From assembly GCA_003533975.1 (NCBI GenBank), contig DQCL01000256.1:1-5597 (forward strand): a stretch of 5,597 bases of DNA. Direction: 5' to 3'. The position numbers were made by a program, and so were the translations under genes. Shown piece by piece: positions 4,546 through 5,597 of the stretch. Below the pieces are notes generated by a model. The model did not search any database, was not told the DNA's origin, and saw nothing but the letters and a program-made list of their open reading frames with translations. The stretch's first letter is position 1. Each line of letters opens with the position of its first letter. This DNA is from Octadecabacter sp. (GTDB lineage Bacteria > Pseudomonadota > Alphaproteobacteria > Rhodobacterales > Rhodobacteraceae).

Positions 4546-5175
4546 GCGTTCATCACCTACTTCCGGCCTGACATATGCTACTGGCCCGAGGTTGGTGTTC
4601 AAAAACCAGTCACGGTGCATCAAGTCCCCGTCCGCTATGTAGAGATTGCGGATCATGTAGATCTCTTGCCCCTCCTCAACCTCAAAGATCATCGCGGGCC
4701 CATCGTTCGTTTCAACAACAGTAATCGCTGTGTCGTTGGCCGCGACGCTTTCGATGATGCTGCGCACCTGGATTGGATCGTCGACCCGCACGATCTGGAA
4801 ATAACATACCCCCTCAAAACTCCCGACCGTGATCGCCGTGAGAGCTCCCACGGCGATCGTTACTGGTGCGAGCAGGATGCTGCCGATCGTAGCCCCCACT
4901 CCCGCTGACCCTGCGATGATCCCAGTGGTCCCCGCTGCCGAAGCCCCAGCTGCCGTAGATCCCAACATCGTCAGGCCAGAAGCCGAATGAACGAGCGTGT
5001 AGTATCCGGCGGCTTTCAAACCGACACCGGCCGCCGCTGCGCCGCCACCGACCGTGGCAGCTGCGGTGCTAATCATTCCACCCACCAACTTCGAGGGCTT
5101 GTAGTCACACACTTCAGCGAAAACCGGTGTGGATGCAAAGAAGGTAGCAGTAACGAGGCTGGAAAAGCCGTTCAT
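4543..5175 (-). CDS. Gene C: exported glycine/alanine-rich protein of unknown function
   Basis: The protein has 210 residues from ATG 5175, chosen because GAGGT (5185-5181) lies 5 bases upstream and because this start gives a clean signal peptide: MNGFSSLVTATFFASTPVFA with a likely cut after residue 20. An upstream ATG at 5205 would place ten charged and polar residues before it. The mature protein starts with EVCDYKPSKLVGG, continues with a long Gly/Ala/Ser/Thr stretch (about 32-118) that could form two or more membrane-inserting glycine-zipper-like helices, and ends in an acidic, probably beta-rich domain (about 125-205) that includes NLYIADGDLMHRDWFLNT (177-194). Cysteines 23 and 124 flank the hydrophobic part and could form a disulfide in the periplasm. 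It stands alone, with no partner gene visible. I recall similar unnamed proteins in marine alphaproteobacteria but know of no function. Confidence 0.82.
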   Translation of the reverse strand: MNGFSSLVTATFFASTPVFAEVCDYKPSKLVGGMISTAAATVGGGAAAAGVGLKAAGYYTLVHSASGLTMLGSTAAGASAAGTTGIIAGSAGVGATIGSILLAPVTIAVGALTAITVGSFEGVCYFQIVRVDDPIQVRSIIESVAANDTAITVVETNDGPAMIFEVEEGQEIYMIRNLYIADGDLMHRDWFLNTNLGPVAYVRPEVGDER

Positions 5176-5412
5176 AATAGACCTCAAATCGCTTTCAAAA
5201 AACATCTACATGTCACGAATACACCAACGACCAGAAATGTGTCGAGAGTGGCCGAGGCCATCTGACGCTCTACACACATCCTTTCCAGCCATAGGTCAGT
5301 TCCCTTTTTTCGTGGATAAGCGGGATTGGTAATTTCGCGAATGATTTCAGCAAAACGCGGAGAGGAATGGCCCAATCACCGCACCTCACCGGATCCAGAT
5401 CACGCCACAACA
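5176..5412. other. Intergenic DNA upstream of gene C, no gene seen
   Basis: No frame here is supported. It must contain the promoter of the minus-strand gene C, but I could not pick a convincing -35/-10 pair. Two small features stand out: a DnaA-box-like site at 5311-5319 and the palindrome TTCGCGAA at 5334-5341. The repeat cluster begins directly after it, and together these give about 420 bases without a gene up to the window end. Confidence 0.5.
5311..5319 (-). promoter_or_regulatory. DnaA-box-like site
   Basis: On the minus strand the sequence is TTATCCACG, one mismatch from the consensus DnaA box TTATCCACA. A single near-match can occur by chance. It gains some weight from the repeat array 100 bases away, since iteron-type origins often pair the two. 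Confidence 0.25.
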
Positions 5413-5584
5413 GAGGTTGCGCAAGGTTGACAAAGGTTTACATCAGCCGCCTCAAAACGAGACCCATGTAAACCTTTTGGCGTCCAAAACGATCAAGAAC
5501 GGGCCCAAAGGTTTACACTAAGTTTACATTAAGTTGACAGATCAGGCCCAAAAAACAAGAAAACCTGAAGTCATGTAAACCTTT
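5413..5584. repeat. Cluster of at least eight GTTTACA/GTTGACA repeat units
   Basis: Three tandem 10-base units run forward at 5413-5422 (GAGGTTGCGC), 5423-5432 (AAGGTTGACA) and 5433-5442 (AAGGTTTACA). An inverted unit TGTAAACCTT follows at 5467-5476. Three more forward units have cores at 5511-5517, 5522-5528 and 5533-5539, exactly 11 bases apart, and another inverted unit is at 5574-5583. The 12-mer AAAGGTTTACAT occurs exactly three times (5432-5443 forward; 5466-5477 and 5573-5584 reversed) and once with one change (5507-5518). Spacing near one helical turn means proteins would line up on one face of the DNA. Candidates are integrase arm sites, iterons of a replication origin, or a repressor operator array for a gene beyond the window. 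Confidence 0.75.
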
Positions 5585-5597
5585 CACAGCGACAACC

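Noticed and set aside
4429..4908. 159-codon plus-strand open frame opposite gene C
   Set aside because: Most of it is antisense to gene C, which has a signal peptide and ribosome binding site; no good start is seen for the plus frame.
5426..5539. GTTGACA copies as -35 boxes
   Set aside because: TTGACA is present at 5427-5432 and 5534-5539, but no -10-like box lies 16-18 bases downstream of either.
5413..5584. CRISPR array
   Set aside because: Units are only about 10-12 bases, spacing is 10-11 bases or irregular, and orientation changes; this is a protein-binding array, not a CRISPR.

Overview
The window looks like the left part of a small integrated genetic element (genomic island or phage-satellite type) in an alphaproteobacterium, most likely of the Rhodobacterales/Roseobacter group. 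The host assignment is an inference from the style of the proteins, the moderate GC content and the tRNA 3' end. It is not proven by any marker gene. Bases 1-23 are the 3' end of a tRNA, best read as tRNA-Ser, and everything after it reads as accessory DNA: an AlpA-type regulator/excisionase, a divergently arranged regulator and membrane-protein operon, a toxin-antitoxin pair, an exported orphan protein, and a dense cluster of short repeats.

Layout. 24-419 has no convincing gene but holds three helically spaced GAATTC repeats (264-290) in front of the alpA-like gene (420-656). 657-956 holds two hairpins and a possible 33-codon gene remnant. On the minus strand, gene A (1970-2647) and gene B (957-1973) form a tightly coupled operon. 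Both encode proteins with hydrophobic membrane segments next to charged helical regions, and I cannot assign either to a named family. A 185-base divergent intergenic region with a palindrome separates them from a plus-strand operon of an XRE-type repressor (2833-3234) and an unannotated 44-residue protein with an excellent ribosome binding site (3239-3373). A Phd/Doc antitoxin-toxin pair follows (3464-4086), then about 450 bases with no supported gene. A minus-strand gene encodes an exported, glycine/alanine-rich protein (4543-5175). The last 180 bases contain at least eight copies of a core GTTTACA/GTTGACA motif in 10- and 11-bp steps and in both orientations.

How the parts may work together. 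The tRNA end, AlpA protein and phased repeats fit element integration and excision control. Phd/Doc would stabilise the element. The XRE regulator divergent from the A/B membrane operon has the arrangement of a regulated cargo or defence module, and A/B is the best candidate in this window for an undescribed system. The repeat cluster at the right is a strong protein-binding array: integrase arm sites, replication iterons or operators. No integrase, replication initiator, terminase or structural phage gene is visible, so the mobilisation genes must lie beyond the window, be supplied by a helper, or be lost.
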